This document shows positions 14,069-22,589 of a DNA stretch of 22,705 bases, in pieces. This stretch comes from an uncultured Eubacteriales bacterium (lineage in GTDB: Bacteria; Bacillota; Clostridia; Lachnospirales; Lachnospiraceae), in the NCBI GenBank assembly GCA_900321505.1, contig ONWK01000353.1, positions 1-22,705 of the forward strand, written 5' to 3'. The notes beneath the pieces were generated by a model. The model saw nothing but the letters and a program-made list of their open reading frames with translations. It was not told the DNA's origin and did no database searches. Both the position numbers and the translations under genes were made by a program. Within the stretch, counting starts at the first letter, position 1. Each line of letters opens with the position of its first letter.

Positions 14069-14494
14069 ATGACGGAAACCACATCATTTAAAGCAAGAAT
14101 ATATGAGGCAGACAGTCCGTTCTACGAGGGAGAGCTTACTTCTCTTATCGTTCCTACCATCGACGGACAGTACGGCATCAAGGCAAGGCACCGTAATCTG
14201 GTGGTGGCCATAGTTCCCGGTGTGATAAAATACCGGATCCCTTTTGATGACAAGCTTTATGAGGCTTCAGTATCAGAGGGTATGGTGCGGATCGAGGACG
14301 GTGATGTGCTGATGCTGGTGAATACGGCAGAACGTCCGGAGGAGATCGATGCGGAGCGCTCCAGACTGAGGGCTGAGGAAGCCAGGGAGATCATGCTTCA
14401 GAAGCGCAGCATGCAGGAGTACTACTCGGCGGAGGCAACACTTAGGAGGGCTATGGTACGGCTGCGCGTAAGCAAGGATCAGAGTATTAACTGA
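14069..14494 (+). CDS. atpC: F-type ATP synthase subunit epsilon
   Basis: Rotor-foot subunit and ATPase inhibitor, 141 residues. The N-terminal beta-sandwich has FYEGELTSLIVPTIDGQYGI and the HRNL segment that corresponds to the usual GHAPL. The C-terminal two-helix region is present (AERSRLRAEEAREIMLQKRS onward, rich in Arg and Glu), so the extended inhibitory conformation is possible. Preceded by AAGGGAG, 12 bases after atpD. Last gene of the operon; no terminator is close behind it, the first strong candidate being the hairpin near 14818. Confidence 0.93.
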   Translation: MTETTSFKARIYEADSPFYEGELTSLIVPTIDGQYGIKARHRNLVVAIVPGVIKYRIPFDDKLYEASVSEGMVRIEDGDVLMLVNTAERPEEIDAERSRLRAEEAREIMLQKRSMQEYYSAEATLRRAMVRLRVSKDQSIN

Positions 14495-14607
14495 TGGTTG
14501 TCCCTCCAATGGATCTATTAGAATATTATTGAATTTATAGAGAATAAAATGTATGATTATACTGGATATTTCATTACAATGCCTTATAAGGATTGCGAGG
14601 TGAAGTT

Positions 14608-14751
14608 ATGCGTTTTACGCAGGAAAAAAAGGAAACCATATGTTCATACAAGATATTCGTAGTATTTCAAAGGGATAATCCGGAAATACGGCTGATTCCC
14701 CGGAATATGACAAATGGTGTGTTGTCCATGTGGAAACACGTAACGGGGTAG
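14608..14751 (+). pseudogene. Short ORF, possible remnant of a regulator N terminus
   Basis: A 47-residue frame beginning MRFTQEKKETICSYKIFVVF, preceded by GCGAGGTGAAG. The first dozen residues resemble the start of some Firmicute winged-helix proteins (MRFTxEKK...), but the resemblance breaks off, so a decayed gene is possible. It may equally be a chance frame. No domain is recognised. Confidence 0.25.
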
Positions 14752-14772
14752 AGGGTCAGAATCAGTTACGCA

Positions 14773-14829
14773 TGTCAAAATGCACAACTTCGGAAAAATT
14801 TATCATCACAGGCTGTCAAAATGCACAAC
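14773..14829 (+). repeat. Pair of 16-bp direct repeats TGTCAAAATGCACAAC
   Basis: Identical copies at 14773-14788 and 14814-14829, 41 bases apart start to start. The inner part AAAATGCACAAC is also the left arm of the following hairpin, so both copies can pair with GTTGTGCATTTT at 14867-14878. Confidence 0.8.
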
Positions 14830-14881
14830 GGCAGGAAACTATTTTTGTAGAATTCGTTTCTTGCGGGTTGTGCATTTTTTT
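14818..14881 (+). terminator. Strong hairpin with T-run, likely terminator
   Basis: AAAATGCACAAC (14818-14829) pairs with GTTGTGCATTTT (14867-14878), and inside GCAGGAAAC (14831-14839) pairs with GTTTCTTGC (14856-14864, one G-U). Seven T residues follow from 14875. It can end transcription from the ATP synthase operon before the TetR gene. The A-run on the other side makes it potentially bidirectional. Confidence 0.65.
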
Positions 14882-14968
14882 GTTACTATGAAGATGGAAA
14901 CTAAAACCAAGTATTTCGGTTTCCGTATAAAGAAAACGATTTCACGGGGTTAGATAAAGGAGGGGCAC

Positions 14969-15556
14969 ATGGAATTAAGAGACAGGATCATGGAAGGGGC
15001 AATTACCTGCTTCAGAGAAAAGGGCATACGTTTTACGATGGATGATCTGGCTGAGAAGCTGGGTATGAGCAAGAAGACGATCTATACGGTATTTGCAGGC
15101 AAGCATGAGCTTCTGGTGGCGATGGTCGAGCATGTATTTTTCTCCATCAAGGAAAGTGAGAATAAGGTGCTGTGGGATAAGAATCTTACCACTGTTGAGA
15201 AGCTTCGGAAGCTTATGGGAGTTTTCCCGGATGCATACCGGGACATTAATTTCCAGGGAGTATTTGAACTCAGGGAGAAGTATCCGGAGATCTATGAGAT
15301 CGTAGAGGAGAAGCTGGAGACCGGCTGGGAGGCAACGATCGCGCTTCTGGAGCAGGGGATGACGGAAGGAACCATCAGAAAGATAAGTATCCCGATCTTC
15401 AAGATGATGTTCGAGGCTTCGCTGGAGCAGTTCTTCCAGAGGGATATACTTCAGAAGAATAGTATCAGTTACCAGCAGGCGCTGACCGAGGTGGTGGATA
15501 TACTGATCGACGGAGTGGTAATAGCGCCCGGAGATGCGGGAATGGTTACGAAGTAA
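14969..15556 (+). CDS. TetR/AcrR-family transcriptional regulator
   Basis: A 195-residue protein. Residues 5-50 form the TetR DNA-binding domain: RDRIMEGAITCFREKGIRFT then MDDLAEKLGMSKKTIYTVFA and GKHELLVAMVEH, the classical helix-turn-helix signature. The rest is the variable helical ligand-binding and dimerisation domain. Strong ribosome site AAAGGAGGGG. It is followed after 41 bases by the glycosyltransferase-like gene in the same direction, so it may control that gene and itself. The ligand is unknown. Confidence 0.9.
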   Translation: MELRDRIMEGAITCFREKGIRFTMDDLAEKLGMSKKTIYTVFAGKHELLVAMVEHVFFSIKESENKVLWDKNLTTVEKLRKLMGVFPDAYRDINFQGVFELREKYPEIYEIVEEKLETGWEATIALLEQGMTEGTIRKISIPIFKMMFEASLEQFFQRDILQKNSISYQQALTEVVDILIDGVVIAPGDAGMVTK

Positions 15557-15597
15557 AGAATAATAGCAAGGGTTAAGCACGGAGAAGGAGGACAGAA

Positions 15598-17151
15598 ATG
15601 TCAGAGGAGCGTTCAGAGAAGATTTTCGGAAATGAGATCGGAAGATCGAAGGTAAAGAAGGCACAGAAATCCAGAGAGAAATTCGCGAAGAAATTCGGAG
15701 ATGACAGTGAAGTGGATTACGGCGCTTTTATTGAGGAGAATCCGCATATCGGAGATATTCTCGGCGTAAAGAATATAGTTGTGAGAGAGCGCGTTACCCC
15801 TGTACCGGTCAATGACGATTCAGGCGAGGCAGGGAATAAGGCCGCGGACGCCGGGGACGAAAAAACAGAGGCACGAGCTGACATGGAGCAGACATCCTTC
15901 GACCTTGAAAAGGGTCTTATCGTAGGAAATATCCGCATGGGCTTCGGCCACTACAGAATATCCATGGCTATCGCTTCCGCGGCACATTCCATGGGATATA
16001 CGCCCTACTGGATGGATCTTAACTCATATCCGGAAACCACTGCCACCAAGGTGATCTCCTCCCAGAACGAGCTTTATTCACTGGGTTCGAGGATCTCGCA
16101 GAAGAGCAAGGTCTTTAACAGGCTGGTGTGGGAACCGGTGAATTACGAAGGCTTCCGCCAGCTGTCATACAACGCATCGGATCAGGAAAATGCAAAGCTG
16201 ATGGCTCCGGTTTTCAGCAGTATCCCCAAGGAGCTTCCCATAGTCGCAACCCATGTGTGGCCGGCGCAGGCAGCGCTTCACGCGGGAATGGAGCACGTGG
16301 TAAATGCCATCCCGGACAACTGGCCCATGGCTCTGCATCTGGCGGAGGGCAGCATCCATACGGTACAGACACATTATGCCTATCAGGGCTACCGCATCCT
16401 GAACGGTATGAAGAAAAAAGATCTGCTTCAGCCCATGCCCGAGGATTCCCTTGTTTATACCGGACAGTATGTGGATCATGAGCTTGTGGCAAATATTGAG
16501 GCTGACTGCAACGCCAGGATCAGAAGGAAGGAAGAGGGCCAGCCCATGAGATTCCTTCTCACTATAGGAGGAGCCGGCGCCCAGGGTGAGATATTCAGAC
16601 AGATCATTGAATCACTGATGCCGAAGATCCGGGAGAAGAAGGTGGCGCTTTATGTAAATGTGGGCGATTATCAGGCGGTATGGGATAAACTGAAATCTGA
16701 GATCCGCGGTCTTTCAAAGGTTTCAAGAGAGCATTTCGATGACTGGGCTGCAACCAGGAAATTTGCCGAAGATGCGCTTACAGGCAGGGTTATTGGAGTA
16801 CATGCCTTCTATCACAGCAACATTTTCGAAGCTGTGTATGCTACGAATCTTCTGATGAGGAGCGCGGATGTACTGGTAACAAAGCCCAGCGAGCTTTCCT
16901 TCTATCCGATCCCGAAGCTGTTCATCCAGCGTGTGGGCGGGCATGAGCAGTGGGGAGCCATCCATTCGGCGGAGATCGGCGACGGAACGCTGGAGCTGAG
17001 GAGCATTCCCCGGGTTCTGCAGGCGCTGGAGCTCTTCACCGAAGACAATGTAACGCTGAAGGATATGTGTGAGAATATAAAGAAAAACAAGGTTATGGGG
17101 TTATATGACGGCGCCTATAAGGCAGTAGAGCTTGCCATGAGAAAGGAATAG
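15598..17151 (+). CDS. GT-B-fold glycosyltransferase-like protein (MGDG synthase/GT28-like)
   Basis: A 517-residue cytosolic or membrane-associated protein. Residues 1-~95 are charged and probably partly disordered (SKVKKAQKSREKFAKKFG, then an acidic Ala-rich stretch). From ~100 the fold looks like GT-B: GLIVGNIRMGFGHYRISMAI has the G-x-G-H loop of the diacylglycerol glycosyltransferase/MurG group. The middle has PIVATHVWPAQAALHAGM, and the second Rossmann half opens with MRFLLTIGGAGAQGEIF and later MRSADVLVTKPSELSFYPIP, the usual nucleotide-sugar-binding arrangement. The acceptor could be a lipid, but this is inference. Ribosome site GGAGAAGGAGG. Neighbour of a TetR regulator upstream and a sugar symporter downstream. 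Confidence 0.65.
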   Translation: MSEERSEKIFGNEIGRSKVKKAQKSREKFAKKFGDDSEVDYGAFIEENPHIGDILGVKNIVVRERVTPVPVNDDSGEAGNKAADAGDEKTEARADMEQTSFDLEKGLIVGNIRMGFGHYRISMAIASAAHSMGYTPYWMDLNSYPETTATKVISSQNELYSLGSRISQKSKVFNRLVWEPVNYEGFRQLSYNASDQENAKLMAPVFSSIPKELPIVATHVWPAQAALHAGMEHVVNAIPDNWPMALHLAEGSIHTVQTHYAYQGYRILNGMKKKDLLQPMPEDSLVYTGQYVDHELVANIEADCNARIRRKEEGQPMRFLLTIGGAGAQGEIFRQIIESLMPKIREKKVALYVNVGDYQAVWDKLKSEIRGLSKVSREHFDDWAATRKFAEDALTGRVIGVHAFYHSNIFEAVYATNLLMRSADVLVTKPSELSFYPIPKLFIQRVGGHEQWGAIHSAEIGDGTLELRSIPRVLQALELFTEDNVTLKDMCENIKKNKVMGLYDGAYKAVELAMRKE

Positions 17152-17190
17152 CCGGAAGGGCGCAGGTTACATGTTCGAAAGGAGAAGAGT

Positions 17191-18600
17191 ATGAATCTTA
17201 CATTTAAGGAGAAAGCTGCTTACGGTCTGGGTGCCGTAGGTAAGGATATGGTCTATATGCTGTCCGCAAGCTATATCCTCTATTATTTCCAGGATATCCT
17301 GGGCGTGTCCGCGGTGGCGATGGGCGTGATCCTGCTGGTGGCGCGTATATTTGATGCATTTAATGATCCCATCATGGGAGTAGTCGTTGCAAAGACGCAT
17401 ACACGCTGGGGTAAATTCCGTCCCTGGCTGATGATCGGAACACTCACAAATGCAGTGATCCTCTTCCTTATGTTCTCGGCTCCTCCGGCGCTGGACGGCG
17501 GCGGACTGGTGGCCTATGCGGCAGTGACCTATATACTCTGGGGCATCACCTATACCATGATGGATATTCCCTACTGGTCAATGATCCCTGCATTTACACG
17601 CGGCGGCAAGGAACGTGAGGGCCTGACAACTCTGGCGCGTTCATGTGCAGGCGTTGGCTCCGCACTTGTTACCATTTTCACCATGATGATCGTTCATATG
17701 CTTGGCGGCGACGGAACGGAAGGAGAGAAGGTCGGCTTCCGCTGGTTCGCTCTGATAGTAGCGATACTCTTCATAGTATTCATCACCATTACCTGCATTT
17801 CCATCAAGGAGAAGTCCACGGTGGATATGGAATCTCCTTCGGTAGGTCAGATGTTCAAAGCTCTTATCAAGAACGATCAGGCAATGACCATCGTTATCGC
17901 CATCGTACTCATCAATACAGCAATTTATATCACCTCCAACCTGGTCATCTATTTCTTCAAGTATGATTTCGGCGGAGAGGAATGGTACAAGAGCTATACC
18001 TTCTTCAATATGTTCGGCGGCGCGATCCAGATCGTTTCAATGATGGTGTTCTATCCGCTGCTCAGGAAGTTTACGTCAAATACAAAGATATTCTATATCA
18101 CGCTGGCCAGCGCGATAATCGGCTATGCGGCTCTGCTTGGCATAGCCTTCATGGGAATGGGAAATGTATTCATCCTTTTCGTCCCCGGCTTCTTCATCTT
18201 TGCCGCAAACGGCGTGCTTCAGGTGCTGACAACGGTATTCCTTGCGAATACGGTAGATTACGGAGAGATAAAGAACGGACGGAGAGACGAATCCGTGATC
18301 TTCTCCATGCAGACCTTCGTTGTAAAGCTTGCTTCCGGCATCGCAGCCTTTGTGGCAGCCATCTGCCTGTCCCTCAATTCGCTTTCCGACGAAGCTACTA
18401 CGGAAGCCGATCAGGCCAGAGATTTCGCTGCAAATGTTGCAGACAGCGCGAAGATGGGACTCAGGATGACCATGACCATCATCCCCATCGTAGGACTGAT
18501 CCTGGCGATAATAGTTTTCCGGAAGAAGTTTATCCTGACTGACGAAAAGGTTGAGGAGCTTGCAGAGGAGATAGCTGCGAAGAAGGCTTCATCAAACTGA
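17191..18600 (+). CDS. GPH-family (MelB-like) sugar:cation symporter
   Basis: A 469-residue MFS protein with about twelve hydrophobic helices. The family features are clear: KEKAAYGLGAVGKDMVYMLS at the start, the cation-site helix with ARIFDAFNDPIMG, the loop KTHTRWGKFRPWLM, and YTMMDIPYWSMIPAFT. Melibiose carriers of this glycoside-pentoside-hexuronide family couple sugar import to Na+, Li+ or H+. The downstream gene encodes an alpha-galactosidase, so melibiose, raffinose-type sugars or other alpha-galactosides are likely substrates. The start follows AAAGGAGAAG. The C terminus is charged (KVEELAEEIAAKKASSN). Confidence 0.92.
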   Translation: MNLTFKEKAAYGLGAVGKDMVYMLSASYILYYFQDILGVSAVAMGVILLVARIFDAFNDPIMGVVVAKTHTRWGKFRPWLMIGTLTNAVILFLMFSAPPALDGGGLVAYAAVTYILWGITYTMMDIPYWSMIPAFTRGGKEREGLTTLARSCAGVGSALVTIFTMMIVHMLGGDGTEGEKVGFRWFALIVAILFIVFITITCISIKEKSTVDMESPSVGQMFKALIKNDQAMTIVIAIVLINTAIYITSNLVIYFFKYDFGGEEWYKSYTFFNMFGGAIQIVSMMVFYPLLRKFTSNTKIFYITLASAIIGYAALLGIAFMGMGNVFILFVPGFFIFAANGVLQVLTTVFLANTVDYGEIKNGRRDESVIFSMQTFVVKLASGIAAFVAAICLSLNSLSDEATTEADQARDFAANVADSAKMGLRMTMTIIPIVGLILAIIVFRKKFILTDEKVEELAEEIAAKKASSN

Positions 18601-18625
18601 CCTGCTTTATAGAAGGAGGGGGTAT

Positions 18626-21028
18626 ATGATCAGAGTATTAAAGGACAGACTCTTTGTACTGGACACATTACATACCACCTATGCTTTCCGGGTGCTCCAT
18701 ACGGGGCATCCGGAGCATCTGTATTACGGAGCCCGGATCACCGTGGAGGATGAGGCCGGGCTGGCCGAGCGCCATGCATTTCCGCCGGGAAATACCTGCC
18801 TGTATGATGATGATCCGAAGAAGTATTATACCCTGGAGGATATGCGCCTGGAAATGAGCTGGCCGGGGAAGGGTGACCTGCGTGAGCCGGCAGTCGCGCT
18901 GCGCCATGCTGACGGAGGCCGCACTTCGGATTTTGTGTTTACAAAGTCCGAGCTGGTAAGGGGTACCGTGGAGATCCCGGGCATGCCCAACGCATATGAG
19001 GATGATAAGGATGCGCATGGCATAAAGGCACAGACTCTGCGCATCATCATGACAGATCAGTCCTATGATCTAACGCTGACCCTTACATATACGGTATTTC
19101 CCGACTGTGATGTGATCACGCGCTCAGCCTCGCTTACAAATAACAGCGATAAGACGGTTACCGTTGAACGGCTGATGAGCATGATGCTGGATCTTGATGC
19201 GGGAAGCTATATGATGACGACATTTAACGGCGCATGGACCAGGGAGATGGCCCGTTCTGCAACGCCGCTCCTTGCGGGAAAGCATGTGAACGGAACGGTT
19301 TCAGGTGTCTCCTCCAACAGGGCAAATCCCTTCTTTATGATCCATGCGCCGCATACCACAGAGGATCACGGAGCGGTATACGGCTTTAATCTGGTTTACA
19401 GCGGCAACCATATGGAGGCTGCGGAGGTAAGTCCCTTCGGCAAGGTCCGTATCATGACCGGGATCAATCCCGAAGGTTTTTCCTGGGAGCTTAAGCCCGG
19501 TGGAAGCTTTCATGCGCCTGAGGCGGTCATGACATTTTCAAAGGCCGGATTTAACGGCATGAGCCGGAATATGCATCATTTCGTAAGAGAGCATATAGTC
19601 CGCGGGGAATGGAAGAAGAAACCGCGGCCTGTGCTGCTGAACAGCTGGGAAGCGTCGTATTTCAAGATCAATGAGAATAAGCTGCTCTCGCTGGCGAAGG
19701 CCGGAAGGGCCGTGGGGATCGAGCTTTTCGTCATGGATGACGGCTGGTTCGGTGAGCGTGACAATGATGAGAAGGCCCTGGGCGACTGGGATGTGAATCT
19801 GAAGAAGCTGCCTCACGGGCTGAAGGGCATTGCGGATAAGATCAGGGCGCTGGGCATGAAGTTCGGTCTCTGGGTAGAACCGGAAATGATCAGTACTGAG
19901 AGCAGACTGTACAGGGATCATCCGGACTGGGCCATGGATATACCGGGCCATATGCATTCCGAGGGGCGTAATCAGCGTTTCCTGGATCTGACCCGCACCG
20001 AGGTGCAGGACTATGTGATCGAAGCTATGACAAAAGTGTTCGGTTCGGCGGACATTTCCTATGTGAAATGGGACATGAACCGTTCAATGACGGATATTTA
20101 CAGTAAGGAGCTTCCTCCGGACAGGCAGGGGGAAACGGCGCATCGCTATGTACTTGGCCTGTACCGCGTTATGCGCACTCTGACGGAGCGCTTTCCGGAG
20201 ATCCTTTTCGAGGGCTGCGCCTCCGGCGGAAATCGCTTTGATCTGGGGATCCTCTCCTTCTTTCCCCAGATCTGGGCGAGCGATGACAGCGACGCCATAG
20301 CGAGAACCGAGATACAGACAGGCTACAGCTACGGTTACCCCATGAGCACGGTGGCGGCCCATGTATCAGATGTGCCGAATCATCAGACTCTGCGCAGGAC
20401 TCCGCTTACAACACGGTTTAACGTGGCGGCTTTTGGAGTTCTGGGTTATGAATGCAATATCTGCGATATGAAGAAGGAGGAGAAGGAAGAGCTCAGGCAG
20501 CAGATCGGGTTTTATAAAAAATGGAGAGACGTCTTCTTCAGCGGAAGCTTCTACAGGGGACGCAGCATAGGACGGGGACTTGAGGATAATACCTACAGCC
20601 TGCTGGGACCCGGAGCGGGGAATGTTACTGAATGGACCGTTGTATCGCCGGACGGACATAAGGCGGTGGGCATGCTGCTGCAGCTGCTCACAAGACCGGA
20701 CACCCAGACGGAGATCTACCACGCAAAGGGACTCCTTCCGGATGCGGGGTATCATTTCCGGAATCTGGAAAAGAAGTATAGCATCAAGGATCTCGGAAGT
20801 CTTATCAATACCCAGACGCCGGTCCATGTGAAGCCTGATTCAATGCTGCATAATATGCTCGCAAAAAAAGTAAAGCTGGACGGAGAGACGGAGGATGTGG
20901 TAATGTATGGTGACGCACTTATGGAAGCCGGTGTGCATCTGGCCCAGGCCTTCTCTGCCACAGGCTTATCCGGTGAAGTCAGGCACATGCCCGACTTTGC
21001 CTCAAGATTGTACATTATGGAATCCTGA
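18626..21028 (+). CDS. Alpha-galactosidase, glycoside hydrolase family 36
   Basis: Hydrolyses terminal alpha-1,6-galactosyl residues from melibiose, raffinose, stachyose and similar sugars. The 800 residues cover an N-terminal beta-supersandwich domain (to ~330), the TIM barrel (~335-640) and a C-terminal beta domain. In the barrel are LLNSWEASYF, FVMDDGWFGERDND, FGLWVEPEMIS, the nucleophile D483 in YVKWDMNR, CASGGNRFDLG, and the acid/base Asp in WASDDSD (550-556). No signal peptide is seen, so it is intracellular and would act on sugars brought in by the adjacent symporter. The start has GAAGGAGGGGG upstream. Somewhat longer than the common ~730-residue GH36 enzymes. Confidence 0.96.
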   Translation: MIRVLKDRLFVLDTLHTTYAFRVLHTGHPEHLYYGARITVEDEAGLAERHAFPPGNTCLYDDDPKKYYTLEDMRLEMSWPGKGDLREPAVALRHADGGRTSDFVFTKSELVRGTVEIPGMPNAYEDDKDAHGIKAQTLRIIMTDQSYDLTLTLTYTVFPDCDVITRSASLTNNSDKTVTVERLMSMMLDLDAGSYMMTTFNGAWTREMARSATPLLAGKHVNGTVSGVSSNRANPFFMIHAPHTTEDHGAVYGFNLVYSGNHMEAAEVSPFGKVRIMTGINPEGFSWELKPGGSFHAPEAVMTFSKAGFNGMSRNMHHFVREHIVRGEWKKKPRPVLLNSWEASYFKINENKLLSLAKAGRAVGIELFVMDDGWFGERDNDEKALGDWDVNLKKLPHGLKGIADKIRALGMKFGLWVEPEMISTESRLYRDHPDWAMDIPGHMHSEGRNQRFLDLTRTEVQDYVIEAMTKVFGSADISYVKWDMNRSMTDIYSKELPPDRQGETAHRYVLGLYRVMRTLTERFPEILFEGCASGGNRFDLGILSFFPQIWASDDSDAIARTEIQTGYSYGYPMSTVAAHVSDVPNHQTLRRTPLTTRFNVAAFGVLGYECNICDMKKEEKEELRQQIGFYKKWRDVFFSGSFYRGRSIGRGLEDNTYSLLGPGAGNVTEWTVVSPDGHKAVGMLLQLLTRPDTQTEIYHAKGLLPDAGYHFRNLEKKYSIKDLGSLINTQTPVHVKPDSMLHNMLAKKVKLDGETEDVVMYGDALMEAGVHLAQAFSATGLSGEVRHMPDFASRLYIMES

Positions 21029-21054
21029 CCGGCGGTCACATGAAGGAGAGGAAA

Positions 21055-21723
21055 TTGGAGATCTATATTTTACGGCACGGAACAACCGAGTGGAACAGGG
21101 TGTACAGGATCCAGGGCAGGACGGATACGGCCCTGGATCCTTTAGGTGAGGAAATGGCGCGGTATACGGGAGAATATTTCCGAAGAGAGGGAATAAGCTT
21201 CGACCGTGTTTTTTCCAGTCCTCTTGAAAGAGCCAGAAAGACGGCAGGCTTCGTTGCGGGAGAGGAAATGATCCTGGATCAGCGTCTTTGCGAGCTTTCC
21301 TTCGGCCGTCTGGAGGGGAAGACGATAAATGATATGAAGGCGGAAGGGATACCTTTTTATCTTTTTGCGGAGGATCCTGCGGAGTATGACAGGTTTGCGG
21401 CCGGGGAGCCTTCCATGGAGACGTTAACCGGACTCTGCGCGAGGACAGCGGAGTTTATGGTGGAAATGGTGGAAAAGAACACTGAACTGAAGGACACCGA
21501 CCGTATCCTCATTTCCGCCCACGGGGCCTGCAATAATGGACTGCTCATGCATATACGCGGTGAGAAGGATCTGACCCGTTTCTGGGAAAACGGACTTCAG
21601 CCGAACTGCGGTGTGGATGTGGTAAATTATGATAGAGCAAAAGGTGAGTACCGTATACTTGAGGAAAACAGGTTCTTTTATCCTGCGGAGCTTAAGGGGA
21701 ATACGGGTAATCTGATAATGTGA
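21055..21723 (+). CDS. Histidine phosphatase family protein (phosphoglycerate-mutase-like)
   Basis: About 222 residues. The phosphohistidine motif LRHGTTEWN is at the N terminus, then RIQGRTDTALDPLG, SSPLERARKTA, the acidic catalytic segment ELSFGRLEGK, and the second catalytic His in ISAHGACNNGLL. Members include cofactor-dependent phosphoglycerate mutases and broad phosphatases; the substrate is not evident. The start is uncertain. An in-frame ATG at 21040 lacks a ribosome site, whereas TTG at 21055 has AAGGAGAGG 3 bases before it and gives the usual short N terminus before the RHG motif. The gene follows the alpha-galactosidase by about 26 bases, so probably co-transcribed. Confidence 0.88.
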   Translation: MEIYILRHGTTEWNRVYRIQGRTDTALDPLGEEMARYTGEYFRREGISFDRVFSSPLERARKTAGFVAGEEMILDQRLCELSFGRLEGKTINDMKAEGIPFYLFAEDPAEYDRFAAGEPSMETLTGLCARTAEFMVEMVEKNTELKDTDRILISAHGACNNGLLMHIRGEKDLTRFWENGLQPNCGVDVVNYDRAKGEYRILEENRFFYPAELKGNTGNLIM

Positions 21724-21738
21724 TCAATGTAGCGTGAG

Positions 21739-21779
21739 TGCCTGAGTAAGCGTAAATATTTCGCGTATCAGGCATTTTT
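21739..21779 (+). terminator. Rho-independent terminator after the galactoside operon
   Basis: TGCCTGA (21739-21745) pairs with TCAGGCA (21768-21774), with further pairing AGCG/CGC inside, and is followed by TTTTT (21775-21779). Confidence 0.8.
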
Positions 21780-21782
21780 AGC

Positions 21783-21811
21783 TTGTAAAATCCGCCGGAA
21801 ACTTGTATTCT
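21783..21811 (+). promoter_or_regulatory. Possible promoter of the IscU-like gene
   Basis: TTGTAA (21783-21788) and TATTCT (21806-21811) are 17 bases apart, just after the terminator and about 70 bases before the start codon. The -10 box is only moderately good; an overlapping TATAAG lies at 21811-21816. Confidence 0.4.
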
Positions 21812-21878
21812 ATAAGGTAGTGGTAAGTGCCGCAGGGCCAGCCCGCGCGGTGCAAAAAAAACCTATAAGGAGGACCAT

Positions 21879-22571
21879 ATGATTTACTCGACAGAAGTGA
21901 AGAACATGTGCCCCGTTACACAGGGGGTACATCATGGTGCCGCACCCATTCCCGAAGAGGCAAAATGGGTACAGGCAAAGAAGGTAGAGGACATCTCCGG
22001 CTATACACACGGTATCGGCTGGTGTGCACCTCAGCAGGGCTGCTGCAAGCTGTCCCTGAATGTTAAGGACGGCATCATCCAGGAAGCGCTGGTAGAGACC
22101 ATCGGATGCTCCGGAATGACCCATTCCGCAGCTATGGCAGCTGAGATCCTGCCGGGTCTGACCGTGCTGGAGGCACTGAATACCGACCTTGTATGCGATG
22201 CCATCAACACCGCTATGCGTGAGCTGTTCCTGCAGATCGTATACGGCAGAACCCAGAGTGCATTCTCTGAGGATGGTCTGCAGATCGGTGCAGGTCTTGA
22301 GGATCTGGGCAAGGGAGCCCGCTCCATGGTTGGTACCACTTACGGTACTCTGGACAAGGGACCCCGTTATCTGGAGCTGACAGACGGTTACATCACCCAT
22401 GTTGCTCTGGATGAGAACGATGAGATCATCGGTTATAAGTACATCAACTTCGGCAAGATGATGGACTTCATCAAGGCAGGCGATGATCCGAAGACGGCAG
22501 TTGACAAGGCTTCCGGACAGTACGGCCGTGTTGCTGATGCGGTTAGACTGATCGATCCCAGAAAAGAATAA
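21879..22571 (+). CDS. IscU/NifU-like iron-sulfur scaffold family protein with extra C-terminal domain
   Basis: A 230-residue protein. Residues ~49-120 look like an IscU/NifU N-terminal fold: GCCKLSLNVKDGIIQEALVE is followed by TIGCSGMTHSAAMAAEIL. Cysteines available as ligands are C11, C49, C55, C56, C77 and C106. The Asp that normally follows the first scaffold cysteine is not obvious. The second half (~125-230) is not part of IscU; it includes GLEDLGKGARSMVGTTYG and a strand-rich stretch YLELTDGYITHVALDENDEI. Its partner is the following GGGtGRT-family gene, with which such proteins are paired in anaerobic Firmicutes as far as I recall. The role in cluster assembly is inferred from fold only. 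Strong ribosome site TAAGGAGGA. Confidence 0.75.
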   Translation: MIYSTEVKNMCPVTQGVHHGAAPIPEEAKWVQAKKVEDISGYTHGIGWCAPQQGCCKLSLNVKDGIIQEALVETIGCSGMTHSAAMAAEILPGLTVLEALNTDLVCDAINTAMRELFLQIVYGRTQSAFSEDGLQIGAGLEDLGKGARSMVGTTYGTLDKGPRYLELTDGYITHVALDENDEIIGYKYINFGKMMDFIKAGDDPKTAVDKASGQYGRVADAVRLIDPRKE

Positions 22572-22589
22572 GAAAGCGAGGATATGAAA

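Larger units (their letters stand above)
14495..14968 (+). other. Intergenic region with repeats, possible gene remnant and terminator
   Basis: A 470-base stretch, clearly more AT-rich than the flanking genes. It holds a 47-codon frame (14608-14751), two direct copies of TGTCAAAATGCACAAC (14773-14788 and 14814-14829), a long hairpin with T-run (14818-14881) and the region before the TetR gene, with an inverted repeat GGAAAC/GTTTCC (14896-14924) that could be an operator. A weak promoter candidate is TTGCGG-16-TACTAT (14862-14889). The AAAGGAGGGG before 14969 is the TetR ribosome site. Confidence 0.5.

Noticed and set aside
7846..14494. N-ATPase type operon
   Set aside because: N-ATPases also lack delta, but they have the order beta-epsilon first and carry AtpQ/AtpR; here the order is the ordinary F-type one and the delta C-terminal domain is present as a fusion.
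17643..18542. Two long frames inside the symporter gene
   Set aside because: His/Arg-rich shadow translations in another frame of a clear transporter gene.
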